Shown here piece after piece: positions 1-11,375 of a DNA stretch of 64,000 nt. The position numbers and the translations under genes are program-made. The stretch is from positions 2,259,452 through 2,323,451 of the forward strand of contig OX393570.1 in NCBI GenBank assembly GCA_947652115.1. The letters run 5' to 3'. The notes beneath the pieces are model-generated. The model saw nothing but the letters and a program-made list of their open reading frames with translations. It had not been told where the DNA came from and did not search any database. The stretch comes from Blastomussa wellsi (Eukaryota; Cnidaria; Anthozoa; Scleractinia; Plerogyridae). Numbering within the stretch: the first letter of the stretch is position 1; each line of letters starts with the position of its first letter.

Positions 1-44
1 AGTTTTAAAATGTTCTTCTATTCCCCACATCTATGTTGGCCGTA

Positions 45-185
45 TTGAAAGAGGGTCTCAATGGGGTTAACCGTCAACCGTCAAATGGCCAAAATATTGA
101 CCGACAACCGTCAAAAAGGCAATATTTTTACCGCCAGCCGTCAAATAAGAAAGCCAATGTTAACCGTCAGATGTCTCAGATTTCC
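45..185. repeat. Repeat with AACCGTCAA motif array
   Basis: Several copies of an AACCGTCAA-like 9-mer occur between 69 and 178, after an opening gagggtctcaatgggg. A similar opening (gagggtgtcaatgggg) followed by the inverse motif TTAACGGTTAA occurs at 24206-24300. The two look like relatives of one repeat family. The rest of 1-495 is presumed intron of gene A; nothing else was seen there. Confidence 0.5.
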
Positions 186-495
186 TTAATTAAGAACTAA
201 GCGATTATCTTAAATGGGGTTAAGATCGGCTGTTTATAAATAAAAGTTTCAATATATCACAAAATACGTCCAGCGGTAGCAAAGGTGATCTAATTACGCT
301 AATTAGACACATAGTTGAAGACCAAAAACCTAATTTTCAACGCACAGATTATTAACTGGATTATTAAAATATGGGGAAAACAATGCCATCCGTTTTATGC
401 CGCTTATTGTACTCAGATTGCAGGGCACTACTGGCATGAATATTGCCGCAGTTATCATTAAGATTTTCATTTTGAACTTAGTGTTATAGTCTTAC

Positions 496-3400
496 CTTAA
501 GGCTCGTTCCTCGTTCATGAAATGCCACACGTTGTTCGTCGTTAGTGGATTTCTGTACCTTTTAAGTGCCACTTTAATTTCTGGGTTACCTTCACGAGTA
601 AGAACACCTGTGTGCACTGTGGAGAAGCTGCCATTTCCAATGATAGACTCCCACGTTTCATCACATTTCAACTCTTCTTTTGTGAAATCTGACTTTCGGA
701 CTTCTCCCAGATTGTAGATGGTTAAGCTGCGTCTCAACCATTCCATTTGTTGATTCAAAGGCTCATAGACTTCCTGAATGTCTTTCTTGTTTCTTTTATT
801 CTCAAGCAGCTGTTGAAACAATTGCAAGTCGCCTTCTCTCAGTTTAGGTATCTTCTCCTTAATCTGTTTGAGAAACTGCACTGCATCTTCCAGTTGTTCA
901 TTGATGAAAGGAAGCAAGCGGTCTTGTGTAGCAATGACTTTAAGGCATTTGCGCGATCTCTTGGACATGTAATGGCATGGATCATCGGTGAAGCTCTCCA
1001 GCTTTGTCTTGTAATGGGTCATTTTCTTAAGTCTGGCACCGATCCTACCAAGAACTCGAGGTGAACCAACGACCACTGATGCCAGGCCTTGTCGAAGCCA
1101 TATTGGCGCAGCAGATGTTCTTGATTTACCTGTTGTTTCTTCTTCTTCTTCTTCTTCTTCATCATCTTCTTCTTCGCCCTGTGTAACATCTCCTTGGTTT
1201 TCGTCGAGGAATGCTCCGTTTTCCACTTCGCGGATTTCCTCTTCCATTACATCATACTTTTCATAACAATATCGGAGCAGTTCAACCTGAGCTTTTGCGA
1301 ATTCGTTTTCATCATTTTCCCATTGCTGGACAAACAGGCGCGTTCTCTCCGAAACGTACTTCAGTGCCTCACTTTTCGTCTCCTTCCATGTCGCCAAGGC
1401 TGTGGGTACTTCATCGATAGACCATTCGCAAAACTTCTTGATAGTGTCCTCGGATTTGAAATGTGCAGCTAGCTTTTCTAAGATCTCTTGAAATTTTTGT
1501 GACTGATGTTCACTAAGCTCTTCAAATCTACGTTCCTGCAAAATTTGCAGTTCTTCCATACGGCTCATCACTCTTTTGATCTTTTTCTCTGTTTCTTGAT
1601 GCGACAGTTTTGCTGACTTCAGAAATACTCTGATTTGCCGTGAGATGTGGGCAAGGTGATCTTCAAGCCATCTGTTGGACAACAATATAAGATATATCTT
1701 GATAAATTTGAAATACGGTGTATGGCATTTTTCATTGATAAAATCGTTTCGGGCTTACCATGACAAATCTCAGTACAGTTATTCCAAGCTTCCCCTGGGG
1801 ATCGTGAAAGGTTCTCGTAAGAAACCGTAAGAAAATTTGCTTACCTAGTCTTTTACATAGTGTTTTTGTTTTTCATAAAACAACTTTTAGCTTATAACTT
1901 GACATTAAATGGAACCCCAAAGTGGCAAATTTACAGAGACTCGGCTTGCCTTCCCATCATGTACACACTGCTCAGAAAACGCAGGCGGCGCTGGCTTCAG
2001 TGGCCATGTGGCCGGATTCAGAACCTGGCCGAAGCAAAGGGAGCCAGACAAAAGACGCGCTCCTGTGGAGACTGCCCTGCGACCACCCACACCTGCAATC
2101 GATGAGGTAGAGACTGGCACTTCAGAATCCGACTGACAAGCCACAGCAGACGCTGTTCCAGGCGTGACGTCATCACGGCACCAAAAGACGACTAGGGAAT
2201 ATAATCCGTGGTCGACATTGACCGATGGAGGCCATGATAATAGTACTGTAATTTTATATTTTTATAATTGTTTTTTGTTTTATCTTTTCTTTTACAGTCC
2301 TTCCCGTAAAACCGTGAACACAAGAAAAAAATTATGGAATGTTTATTATGTAGTGACCAATCGCAGCAAAGTCCAGGACACGCGAACAAACCTCAAAACC
2401 ACAAACTAATTACCGTTGCTGTTTGCGGTTTAGTTTTCTCACACCCGATTGGCTTTTTCTTTGTAACACAATAACATTCCATAAACATTTCTGGTGTTCA
2501 CGGTTTTACGGGAAAGACTGTAACACAATTTCACTGAAAAGCATCACCAGGGTAGAGTCATTAAAGCATTGTACTTTAGAATGAAACGCTCCATCCGAAA
2601 AAGAGGTTTGCAAAGGAGATGATTTTGTCCCAACTATTTGGATATAAAGTATCATGCTCAAATATGCAGCCGACCGGACCTTCCGCGAACTCGCTTTCGA
2701 AAAACTTTGCGACAAATACGTCCGAGTGTCAGTTTGATTTGTTAAGTTATTTTCTTAATTGTGCTTGATAGTCACACACCTGGAATACATAAGAAGTCTG
2801 TTCTGCATGGACGAGACAACCAGATTACTAATTCCTGCGATTAAGTCGTTAAAATCTTCTGTGATCACACCGTATGTTTGGGCCTTCTGTGCATTTGTAC
2901 ACGACAAATAGACAATCTGCGATTTCGGATCCAGGTTATCAAGGCATTTTCTGAGTTTTTCGATCTGAGCCATTTTCACTGCCTCGCTTTCTCTACTGCC
3001 AACCTGATCCCACTTGTTGGCAACAAACAGTGCACAACTAGTGAATAGTGTAAGGTCCATTCTGGCGTTTTTCTTGAGGCTTTTAGCACTGCCGAGTAAC
3101 TTTACTAGCTGTAAAGTAATGAAAAATGTAACTAGGTTAAGGTTATTTTAAAACAAAACGACGTTGACGATTATAAATCGTAGAAATCTACCGAGTACGA
3201 CGCTCGATGCCTGGGGTTACTCCCTTAAATTTCGGATAGGTTTGTGGCGCACAGGTCCATAAGCCCTGACCCTATTCAAGGATAAAGGAAACGAAATGGG
3301 CCGTTTGCACGTCCCAGTCACCTAGCTGGTGGGAAAGCTACGCTCTGGGACATGAAGGCAGCTTTGTTTTGGATTTGCTAGCGCGTTGATTACCAGCCAG

Positions 3401-6400
3401 CAAGTTTTTATTTTGTTCCCTGTGACTGGACAGTGCAAAGGGTCCATTTAAGGCCCAAACCTGAAAAATGACACCCTATTCAAGGAATAAACAGAAACAA
3501 AGAATGTTAACGTTTTCTTTTTTGTTTAGCTTGCCGTTCACGCAATGCATTTTCAGCTAATACAATTAAGGCGCCTTATCAAAGGATCACACAATACTAA
3601 AGGAGGTAGAAATGATACCCTATTTGAGGACCGAGAACCCTTCAACCTACTATACTCTATCCCGCGGCACACGCCTGTATAGACCATATATCAGAGTACT
3701 CCTCCCCTCCCACACTAAAGCGTGCCGGGTTCAAAATTTCAAAATTACAAGCAAGGTTGCTTCCTGAATTGTACGACACGAAGTCTAATTAGCAATTAAT
3801 CGTATCGATAAAAAAAGCCCCTGTTTAGAAGTCTAAGCTGCAGTTCTGAGTGAGCTGGAAAACCTAAGCCGTCTTTTGCGCCATTTCCCCATCTTTCTCT
3901 ACATTGTTGGCTCACAGTTGGTCATTTTCTGCCAGCAGGTTGCGAATGCGTTGGTCGGACGCCTCCAGAAGTGCCGATGGACTGTTCTGTCTCGAATTGC
4001 CAGGGTCCTCGCCTGTAGAGCACCTGTTGCGGCTTCTCGCTCATGAACTTTGAAAACATTTTCTTGAACGATCTTTTCCGAAGAAGTCTCGCACAAGAAA
4101 ACCTCCAGGTAAGTCGATATTATAAAATATCAACCTAATATTAATACGCTTACCCTGTCATGCTGAATCCCGCCAGCGATTGAACTGTTAATGATATACA
4201 TGAAACAGAATGCTTGAGGCAGGTAGTTGAGTACAAATTCACTCATTTTGTCACTTTCTCCAATTCCAGGGCTGTCAACTATCATCACCCGCTCCTGGAA
4301 TTACAATCATAAGTTTCGCTAATAAAGTGGTACCGGTATTATTCATTTAATTGGTTACTACAATTCCCATTTCGGATCTAAAATATCACATTTCGAAATA
4401 TATCCCTAATACCACTGACTTCAATAAATTGTATTTCCACAATAGAATGTCATTTCATCGCCTAACATTTCCATGTCATTATTGAGCGGGAGTTGGCTAT
4501 GAGGCTATTTTTGAACAGTGGTTTCCGGTTTCTCCCGGCATCTTAGTGAAATCTGTGAAAATGGCACAAGACGCTGACGAGACACCATGGACGTATGTTT
4601 GTTTGCGGGTTTCATGTATTTATGGATTTACCTGAAGAATGGTCGGTTTCTCGTACAGTCAGGTGTCAACAAATTTTCTCGGCTTGATGGGCTTTCCAAA
4701 ATTTGTACCCATGGTGCTCCAACGGCGCGCTTCGGGCGCTGAAGCTCCGCTACTAATAAATATTACCTTAAACAACGGGTGCGGCCAGAACAACTCTATC
4801 TTTTTATAAGGTGCTTTCTCTCTTTCCTCCTTCTTCAAGTAGACAAATCTTCCTATCTGCTCCTCGTAGGTTTCTTCTCCGTCGGTTACCAATTCCTCGA
4901 AAATAGGCTCACGTGTTTCTTCCCCTGTATCTTTAAAATGGACCCCAATCTTGGGTTTCTCGCCATATTTTAGCTCGCAGATTGTTGATGTTGTGCTTAA
5001 CGTGCTATATGGCAGAAGTTCTTCCCCGAGAATCAAGTTTATAACACTGCTCTTACCAGCGCTACTTTCACCTACATGTATTTACAGAATATATATGATA
5101 CACTTATTGGATTCGTCTGAGGCCAATATTCGCCATTTTCCCATAATATACCTTGTTTGCCCCGCAAAATTTTGAATAAGCATTGTCTTAAGATTCTCTT
5201 GGGACGACTGTAACACCCAGGAGAATTGGGAAATTTTGGGAAATTTTGGGGGGCAAACAAGGTGTATTATGGGCAATGCGAAAATGGTCAATGGAAAGAT
5301 ATTGACTACAATCTTAAAATAATTTTATTATACAGAAGAAACAATTCACTAAATAAAAAAGAAACCATTTAATCGAACTGAAATGAAATAGCCTTTATTC
5401 GACAAAACAAAAAGGTTCAGAGAGCAACAAATTAAATCGGGCGCTATAGAAGTTCATTTTGTTTGGTCTATTTTGTATCTATTTTTAATCACTGGTGGTA
5501 TCTGAGGAAATGTGGTAGGCGTAATAAATATATATTACTTAATTAGTATTCCGCTCTCTAATCGATTGAGGCTAGCTATACATTTGGGCAAAGTTTGTAA
5601 TATATCAATTAAGATTGTAAATTTCTCAACATTTCCTCAGTTTTTATCAATAAAGAATTTTACTGGATGTTCTTTTCAAGAAATAAGAACCATACCTGCA
5701 ACAAGAACGATGTATTGATCTCTTGGCTTGACATCTTTAATATTTTCCTTCAAAGTTGTTTTGAAGTCTCCCAGGCTTGTCTGTAGTGTTTCTGTGAATT
5801 CATCATCTAATTGACCCATGAACTGTTCAGTTTTCACGTACAAGTCTAGAAGCTTTTCACGTTTTTCAGTATCTAATTTCCCAGCTTCTGAAAGGACTTG
5901 ATACGTCTGAATATAAAGATATAATCCAAGTAAAATATTGAAGATACCAGAAAGAAATCTCACTTTGGCTACCATCGAGCACTTTTTGACAACAACTAGT
6001 CTACTCCTGCATATTAAATTACATCCATGGTTCACTTGCAATTCTGAAGATAATTCAGCGTTGTAAACTATGCTATGCTGACCCTGAATCCTGTGTTACC
6101 CGTACCTTCTGATACTTCTTACTTTATTTTCCTTGTTAAAGTGTTATGTGCATGTATGTGTGTCAACGTATGTACCATATTCATGTGCGCAATGGCTGCA
6201 ACGCAGGTTAATGCCGGATACACACTGTGTTGTTTGCATTGCTCGTGCGGCCATAGTGCCCTTGAAACTCATGTTCGGTGATTTCGTTTCGTTTCGCTCG
6301 TTTCGGCCGTTTCATTTGTTTCGATATTCAGAAGTTTCGTTTAATCGTTTCGATGTTTTTTTTTTCTTTGCTGTTTTGGGTTTAGCCGTCCATGTCGCTA

Positions 6401-6585
6401 CTTACAAAAAAATACAAATTTGCACTTACTTCTCCAACTCTTCGTGTAGACGACCCTTTCAAATGATCAATAAACGTGGATTTCATCTCCTCCAGTGTAG
6501 TTATTCCTTTCGTTACAACACCAAAGGGTTTCATTATTTCGCAAAGCACTCCAATATCGTCTATTTTGTCCAGCATCGAGGACAT
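496..6585 (-). CDS. Dynamin-like GTPase / DSTYK-like kinase, gene A (3' part beyond left edge)
   Basis: Six coding exons, read on the minus strand: 6585-6430, 5906-5696, 5071-4767, 4294-4154, 3108-2780 and 1671-496 (772 residues so far). All junctions are GT-AG and phases agree exactly with gene B. The P-loop GESSAGKSS (about 123-131) has the dynamin form. DSPG (G3, D231) and NKWD (G4, 302-305) complete the GTPase motifs. The last exon is a long helical region with an acidic run encoded by a CTT repeat near 1138-1165. It then enters a kinase N-lobe with the glycine loop IGNGSFSTV and VALK, and stops at a donor (gtaag at 495). The rest of the kinase must lie left of the window. Seen: motifs and exon phases. 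Known: such GTPases remodel membranes or act in cell-autonomous immunity. Inferred: a GTPase-kinase fusion; substrate and location unknown. Confidence 0.85.
2294..2521. mobile_element. MITE-like fold-back element in gene A intron
   Basis: About 228 bp with imperfect terminal inverted repeats of about 50 bp. The left end is acagtccttcccgtaaaacc; the right end is its reverse complement with small changes. It lies in the intron between exons 5 and 6 of gene A. No coding capacity. Confidence 0.7.
5133..5287. mobile_element. MITE-like fold-back element in gene A intron 2
   Basis: A 155-bp palindrome. The left arm begins ccattttcccataatatacc and the right arm mirrors it through ggtgtattatgggcaa to aaaatgg. 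The centre shows a short duplication of gggaaattttgg. It sits in the intron between exons 2 and 3 of gene A. Confidence 0.7.
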
Positions 6586-7345
6586 CTTGCACGCTATAAC
6601 AGATGAATGTTACAATGATGGCAGATGCGGCTTGAAACAGCCCACGATTTATCGAAGCTGTAGTTGTTGGCCTCTGAGATATCAGATGTCACTGCCAAAG
6701 CACGGAAGTTACTCCGGCGACCACTGCACTACTGATACCAGACGTTGTTAGAATGATTTGAACGAGTGGGAGATATCGTTTACGCATGTCAAACAACAAA
6801 AGCTTTTTACTGTGCTTCTCAGAAAACACAATCCGCGACCTCAGGCAAACCATAATAAACAATGCAACGTCTCTGTCTGTCTGCTCAGTTGATAATTCGA
6901 TAATTTATATTTATCGCTTTGTGAAGGGTGCACTTGGATTTTCGACAAAGTATGAAAAATGATTTTTTAATTATAAGAAAAATAAGTGTGTTTACTTTGA
7001 GGTAATGTATAGCGACCACATGTACAGTTGAGAAACAGAACTAAAAATACGTATCAATACGTATCCCCAGAACTGAGAAGTCAGATCACGGTATCAGTTT
7101 TCCGAGAATCACTTAGTCTGCATGCACGTTCAGCCGTTGTATGTATGTTGTGGTTCTGCTTTACTCACGGTACAATTTGATTTTAAATTACTTTATTCTG
7201 CTGTATGCTAAATTATTATTATTTGACAGACGAAGGAATAGTTTGCATTCTTTGGAAAAGCTTCCCTGTAAGTTGGCGAATTTAGCTGCATGAATTCACT
7301 TCATCAGTGATCTTAGTTTGATCTCGTTTGCGCATTCCAAGTAAA
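6586..7345. other. Intergenic interval between gene A start and exon-1 relic
   Basis: This presumably holds the 5' UTR and promoter of gene A. No open reading frame with coding character and no clear TATA box was recognised. The interval may once have been a shared bidirectional promoter, because an exon-1 relic faces the other way on its right side. Confidence 0.4.
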
Positions 7346-7494
7346 ATGGCTTTTGGTAAAACGAAAACCATCGAGGAAATCGACAACCTTTCGGATTTAT
7401 TGAATAAAACGATTGCAGACACTGGAGCTCGAGTAAAATCTGAATTTTAAAACCAGTCGCTCAACAAGCCGAGCCCAACTGGATGTCAGGTCAG
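7346..7494 (+). pseudogene. Relic of a gene-B-like first coding exon
   Basis: The plus strand opens MAFGKTKTIEEIDNL, matching MASGKTKPIEEIDEL at the start of gene B. It has lost part of the middle, meets a stop at 7448-7450, and after a frameshift still shows LNKPS then PNWMSGQ, against LNKPNWTAGQ in gene B. It ends at gtcag followed by gcaag, where gene B has gtcag then gtaag: the donor has become GC or was a GC donor. No further exons were seen downstream; the ISL2EU transposon begins 350 bp on. It is head-to-head with gene A, whose start codon lies 760 bp away on the other strand. Confidence 0.8.
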
Positions 7495-7917
7495 GCAAGA
7501 ACTCATCTACTTCACCCATATACACGTATGCTTGGAGTTTGTTGTCATTCGAGAAAAAACAGTACAAAGCAGTTTTATAATAAAGTCTGCCGGGTACTTC
7601 GATGACTGAAGACTCTCTTGTAGGGACTATATAATTATTCTGATTTTCTAACAGCATAGGAATGTAAACAATGCATTTATAATATGGCCATGTATATGTA
7701 TCATTTTCCAGGCATGGTTCCTAGAAATAGGTAACTTGCTTTCCCAGAATGCCAAAATGACAATAACAATATCGCGTTTTCAGTGGTCGTTGAAGTTCCG
7801 AAGACATTGTAAAGATATACGACCGTCAATTTCTCGGGGGAATACTCCGATTCCAGAAAAAACCGGAAGTTGCATGCAAGCGAGGCTAAATAGCCCTCGC
7901 GGGAAATTCGAAACAAC

Positions 7918-9190
7918 ATGGCGGACGAACAAGTTGACCTCTGCCCTGAGGATATTCCCGGTGCCTTCGTTAGTGAAGAACAAATAGGAAAATTAACAGT
8001 CAGTCAGTTAAAATTCTGGTTGAAATGTCGTCGGATCAATCAAAGTGGCAATAAAAAGGAACTTTTGGAAAGGTAAGCTCGTGCATTTGTCTTCCTTTGC
8101 CATCCTTCCATCGCTTATAGCTTATAGCGGCCGGCCTTGTCATTGTTTATAGGGTTAAGAATCTGAACCAAATGAAAAACTTAAAAATCTACGACCCTGA
8201 CCCAGAGAAGAGCTTTACCAAAGCTAAACTAGCAAGGTTGAAGCAAGAAAAGTCGGGAGTGACTTCTGAAGATGTAGATAGATAGATAGATAGATAGATA
8301 ATCTTTATTTACCCACAGACAATTCATCAGCTATAAATAATAAAAACATTTAAAATAAATGGCAAGCAGCTGTTAGTCAGATAATATCACCAGTGAAAGA
8401 ACACCCAGTCTCTCTTCATGAAATAAACAATCGTTGTGAGAGAATAAAGAGGAATCTTTTTAAAACTGAAGAGCAAATTGCTGAAATTGAGGCCCAAACA
8501 AGACCACAATCTGCCTGCCAAGAATGGTATAAACACAGGTTTGGCAGAGTGACAGCATCAAAGAGTTACAGGGTTGGATGCAATCACAAAGCAGAAACGT
8601 CACCCTCCAAAATCATCAAAGAAGTGCTAAACTATAACAATGACTATCAATCACAGGCCATGAAAGATGGCTTAAAGAATGAGCAACTGGTTATAGACAA
8701 GTACACTCAAATAATGCACCAACGGGGGCATACGCAAGTGAAAGTTGAAAAGTGTGGATTTTTTATTGAAAGGAAAACTGGAATTTTGGGTGCCTCCCCA
8801 GATGGTCTGGTGACTGACCCAAGTAGGAGCAATCCCTATGGAATCATTGAAGCCAAGAACATTCTTGTCAAGGATGGTGAGACCCTGAAAGATTCCCTTG
8901 TACGCAAATCTGTGTGCAAAATGTCTGAAATTGGTTTGAAAGTAAATAACAATCATATGTACTTTTATCAAGTACAGCAACAACTGTTTGTTGTGAACAG
9001 AACTTGGGCAGTCCTAGCTATACTTGGTAGTAATGGAGAATTTTTCAATGAGGAAATTGCCTTTCAGCCAGAATGGTGGAAGGAGAAGCAGAAGAACATA
9101 GAACATTTTTATTACAAGTACATTTTGTATGAGTTGGCTTATCCCAGAATCAGAGATTGTCTTACAAGATATGATTTTAACCGAAGTTAG
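7918..9190 (+). pseudogene. YqaJ-type exonuclease of ISL2EU element, probably interrupted
   Basis: Exon 1 (7918-8072) encodes MADEQ and then a SAP-like segment (LTVSQLKFWLKCRRINQSG). A gtaag donor joins the second exon at 8153, in phase. Reading stops at about 8286 inside a GATA microsatellite. The frame resumes near 8365 (WQAAVSQIISPVKEHPV) and stays open to the stop at 9190. The YqaJ part shows WYKHRFGRVTASK, LKNEQLVIDKY, GASPDGLV and IEAKN, the expected catalytic D and ExK. The stretch 8277-8363, (GATA)n then aatctttattta, looks like a short insertion that breaks the frame. An intron is a less likely alternative because no good donor is seen. Known family role: 5'-3' exonuclease in recombination; its role in transposition is unproven. 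Confidence 0.75.
8277..8363. repeat. GATA microsatellite with attached AT-rich insert
   Basis: About seven GATA units run into aatctttatttacccacag and AT-rich sequence. This resembles the 3' tail of a short LINE-derived insertion lying in the minus orientation. It splits the YqaJ reading frame. Confidence 0.5.
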
Positions 9191-9561
9191 AAGTCTGGCT
9201 TTGGTTAAAAACATAACTTGTAAGACCATCTCTCATATTGTGCATAGAATATACTGTACTCACTTTACTCTGGTTATTTTGATTGGATGTAGCAATTGAG
9301 ATGAAAATGATATATGTAAACCACTGGATGAATTATATATGTCCATGAGAGCAACACCCAGGACAAGAAAATAGAACATGTAGCCATTTATGTCTGGAAA
9401 TTTTAATTACCATTTAATAGTATCTTTGCTACTACTTTATCTAAAATTAAATTAAAGTTAATATTTCAATGACCAAATATTCACTCATTAGTGATGATTG
9501 GATATATATTTTGTTTACAGTTACTTTTGAAATCAATTTAAAATCAAGAAGGTTACAAAAT

Positions 9562-11154
9562 TTAGCAAGTTAAGGCAGGTTTCTGCCAGTTTACAAGCAG
9601 ACAGCTTACTGCCCACAGTTGGTTAACAACACCATACAAACTTAATGGCAGAACACCATCAAATATGTGCCATCCCTTAATTCTTCTGATGGCTCTCTCG
9701 ATGTGGATTCTTAAATTTGCAATCCTCATGGTTGCAAAACAGTCTTCCTTAGAAAATTGTTCTGATTTACTTTGCCGTTTAGGAGGGATGAAAAGTGTTA
9801 CCTTCTTGCTTGCCAGTAAATCTTGTATATCGAATCCACGATCAGCCATGATCAAATCATTTTCATCCAACAAATCAACAAAAGAACTGCTTGTTACAAT
9901 CTCTCTATCAGAAATACTCCCTCCATAGAGATTACTGACAAATGTAATCCAGACATTGGGAGAAATCCCAACAAGGCCTTTGAAGGTGTTGTGTGACTTG
10001 TATTCAGAATAAAGTTCACTCTGCTTTTCCAGGTCTTCTGGTGTCTGGCATTTGATTTCAGTGCAGTCTATTATACATCTTATATTTTCAAATTCACCCT
10101 TGAAAACTTCAGGTAGATGCTGCTTAATTTTTTCTTTCGAGGACCATATGGGCAAGCTCCCTAACATCAAATACAGGAAATTGGCCCATGTAATAGTTAT
10201 ATCTGAAACTACTTGTTCTGAAATATTAAACCTAAAAGCAAGATCCCGCTCAAATAAACCAAGTCTTAAACGTGTTAAAAACAACCAAAATTCATCAATA
10301 GGTTGCAACTTTCTTGGGCAACCAACATTGCTTCCAGGAAACTGCTTTTGTTTTCCTGTAAGATATGGAAATTTATCTTCCAAACTGATAGAATTACTGT
10401 TATCACGTACATAACTGTAATATGTTAAGTTTGAGGCACTAGGCTCAACATATTTCCAAAATTCAAGTAAAGTTGCATAGTCAGGGAATCCAGTGTAAAA
10501 TTTTATGTCTTCGCTGCAACCTGAAAATCTTTCTAGACCAAACTTGTAAATCCTTTCCTTACTTTTACTTTCTTGTAATTCATGAAGCAGCCTTTCATTT
10601 TCCTTCTTCATTTCCTCTATCCAATCGTCAAGCGTTGGTGGCCCGAAAACAACAGAATCGTTTGTTTCATCCATAATTTCTATTTCCTGTTGTTCATTCT
10701 GATGGGTATTCGCTTCTGCTTTAGCGACCTCAGTTGCCTTACATCTGGACTTCAACCTTTCCGCTCTAAGCAGCGATTTTTCGTCCGCTTCTTTTGTCCA
10801 TGAGAAAACTGACGGCACAGCTCCTGGTATTAATAAGCGCCTGTGTCCCGTCAGACTCGCTTTAAAATCAGTCGGTAAGAAGTGTTCGGAACAGCAAAAT
10901 TTATTTCTTACCGTGGAAAAATAGGCATCTCCTCTTTTCATACAGATTTCCCAAGTCTTCCTTCTCTGTGTGTCCGAAGGAAACTCGTGGAATGACAAAT
11001 CAGGTCGGTTATCGCTCCTACTGGTGCACATGGCAGCCGCACAGCACTTGTGGCCGACTTTTTTTCTCTTCTTTATCGTTTCCTCTTGTGTGGTAGTGTG
11101 AAACATAGGCGCATTCGATTCTTCCCCTAATTCGTCTGACTTTTCGTCCGCCAT
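9562..11154 (-). CDS. THAP/DDE transposase of ISL2EU element
   Basis: A single open frame of 530 residues counted from MADEK, whose ATG lies in the inverted repeat next to the TIR. An upstream in-frame ATG at 11190 falls inside the TIR and is less likely. THAP zinc finger: C38, C43, W68, C88 and H91. The C-terminal part is a DDE_Tnp_4-type nuclease: IIDCTE (D363), SDRE (D416), MADRGF (D438) and HIERAIRRIKG (E486). All expected acidic residues are present and there are no stops. Seen: intact catalytic motifs. Known: this superfamily cuts and pastes DNA in the nucleus. It converges with the YqaJ gene. HARBI1-like elements share the nuclease fold, but the THAP domain and YqaJ partner favour ISL2EU. 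Confidence 0.85.
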   Translation of the reverse strand: MADEKSDELGEESNAPMFHTTTQEETIKKRKKVGHKCCAAAMCTSRSDNRPDLSFHEFPSDTQRRKTWEICMKRGDAYFSTVRNKFCCSEHFLPTDFKASLTGHRRLLIPGAVPSVFSWTKEADEKSLLRAERLKSRCKATEVAKAEANTHQNEQQEIEIMDETNDSVVFGPPTLDDWIEEMKKENERLLHELQESKSKERIYKFGLERFSGCSEDIKFYTGFPDYATLLEFWKYVEPSASNLTYYSYVRDNSNSISLEDKFPYLTGKQKQFPGSNVGCPRKLQPIDEFWLFLTRLRLGLFERDLAFRFNISEQVVSDITITWANFLYLMLGSLPIWSSKEKIKQHLPEVFKGEFENIRCIIDCTEIKCQTPEDLEKQSELYSEYKSHNTFKGLVGISPNVWITFVSNLYGGSISDREIVTSSSFVDLLDENDLIMADRGFDIQDLLASKKVTLFIPPKRQSKSEQFSKEDCFATMRIANLRIHIERAIRRIKGWHIFDGVLPLSLYGVVNQLWAVSCLLVNWQKPALTC

Positions 11155-11223
11155 GTTGTTCGCTCGAGGGCTATTTAGCCTCGCTTGCATGCAACTTCCG
11201 GTTTTTTCTGGAATTGGAGTATT

Positions 11224-11339
11224 GGAACCAGGAGAATTATCGGCAGAAGATTGAATGCATTAGCGAGGAAAACGTTCCGAAATCCCTGCAATTTAATTAT
11301 TATACAATTAGACTACGAGCCCGAGTTTTCTATGAGCGA

Positions 11340-11375
<36 letters not shown>

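Larger units (their letters stand above)
7841..11223. mobile_element. ISL2EU-type DNA transposon with THAP-DDE transposase and YqaJ exonuclease
   Basis: Terminal inverted repeats at 7841-7899 and 11165-11223 are about 59 bp and differ at one clear position. A second short inverted repeat just inside, aacaacatggcggacga, supplies the start codon of both genes. The genes converge: a YqaJ-type nuclease on plus and a THAP/DDE transposase on minus. Known: ISL2EU (IS4EU) elements of eukaryotes carry this gene pair. The transposase frame is fully open; the nuclease gene looks interrupted. Target-site duplication could not be assigned confidently. Confidence 0.85.

Noticed and set aside
747..1472. Plus-strand frames opposite the last visible exon of gene A
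   Set aside because: Antisense shadows of a coding exon supported by paralogue alignment and splice phase.
1909..2136. Short plus-strand frames near 1.9-2.1 kb, including MEPQSGKFTETRLAF
   Set aside because: They lie in a gene A intron on the opposite strand, with no splice context and no recognised domain.
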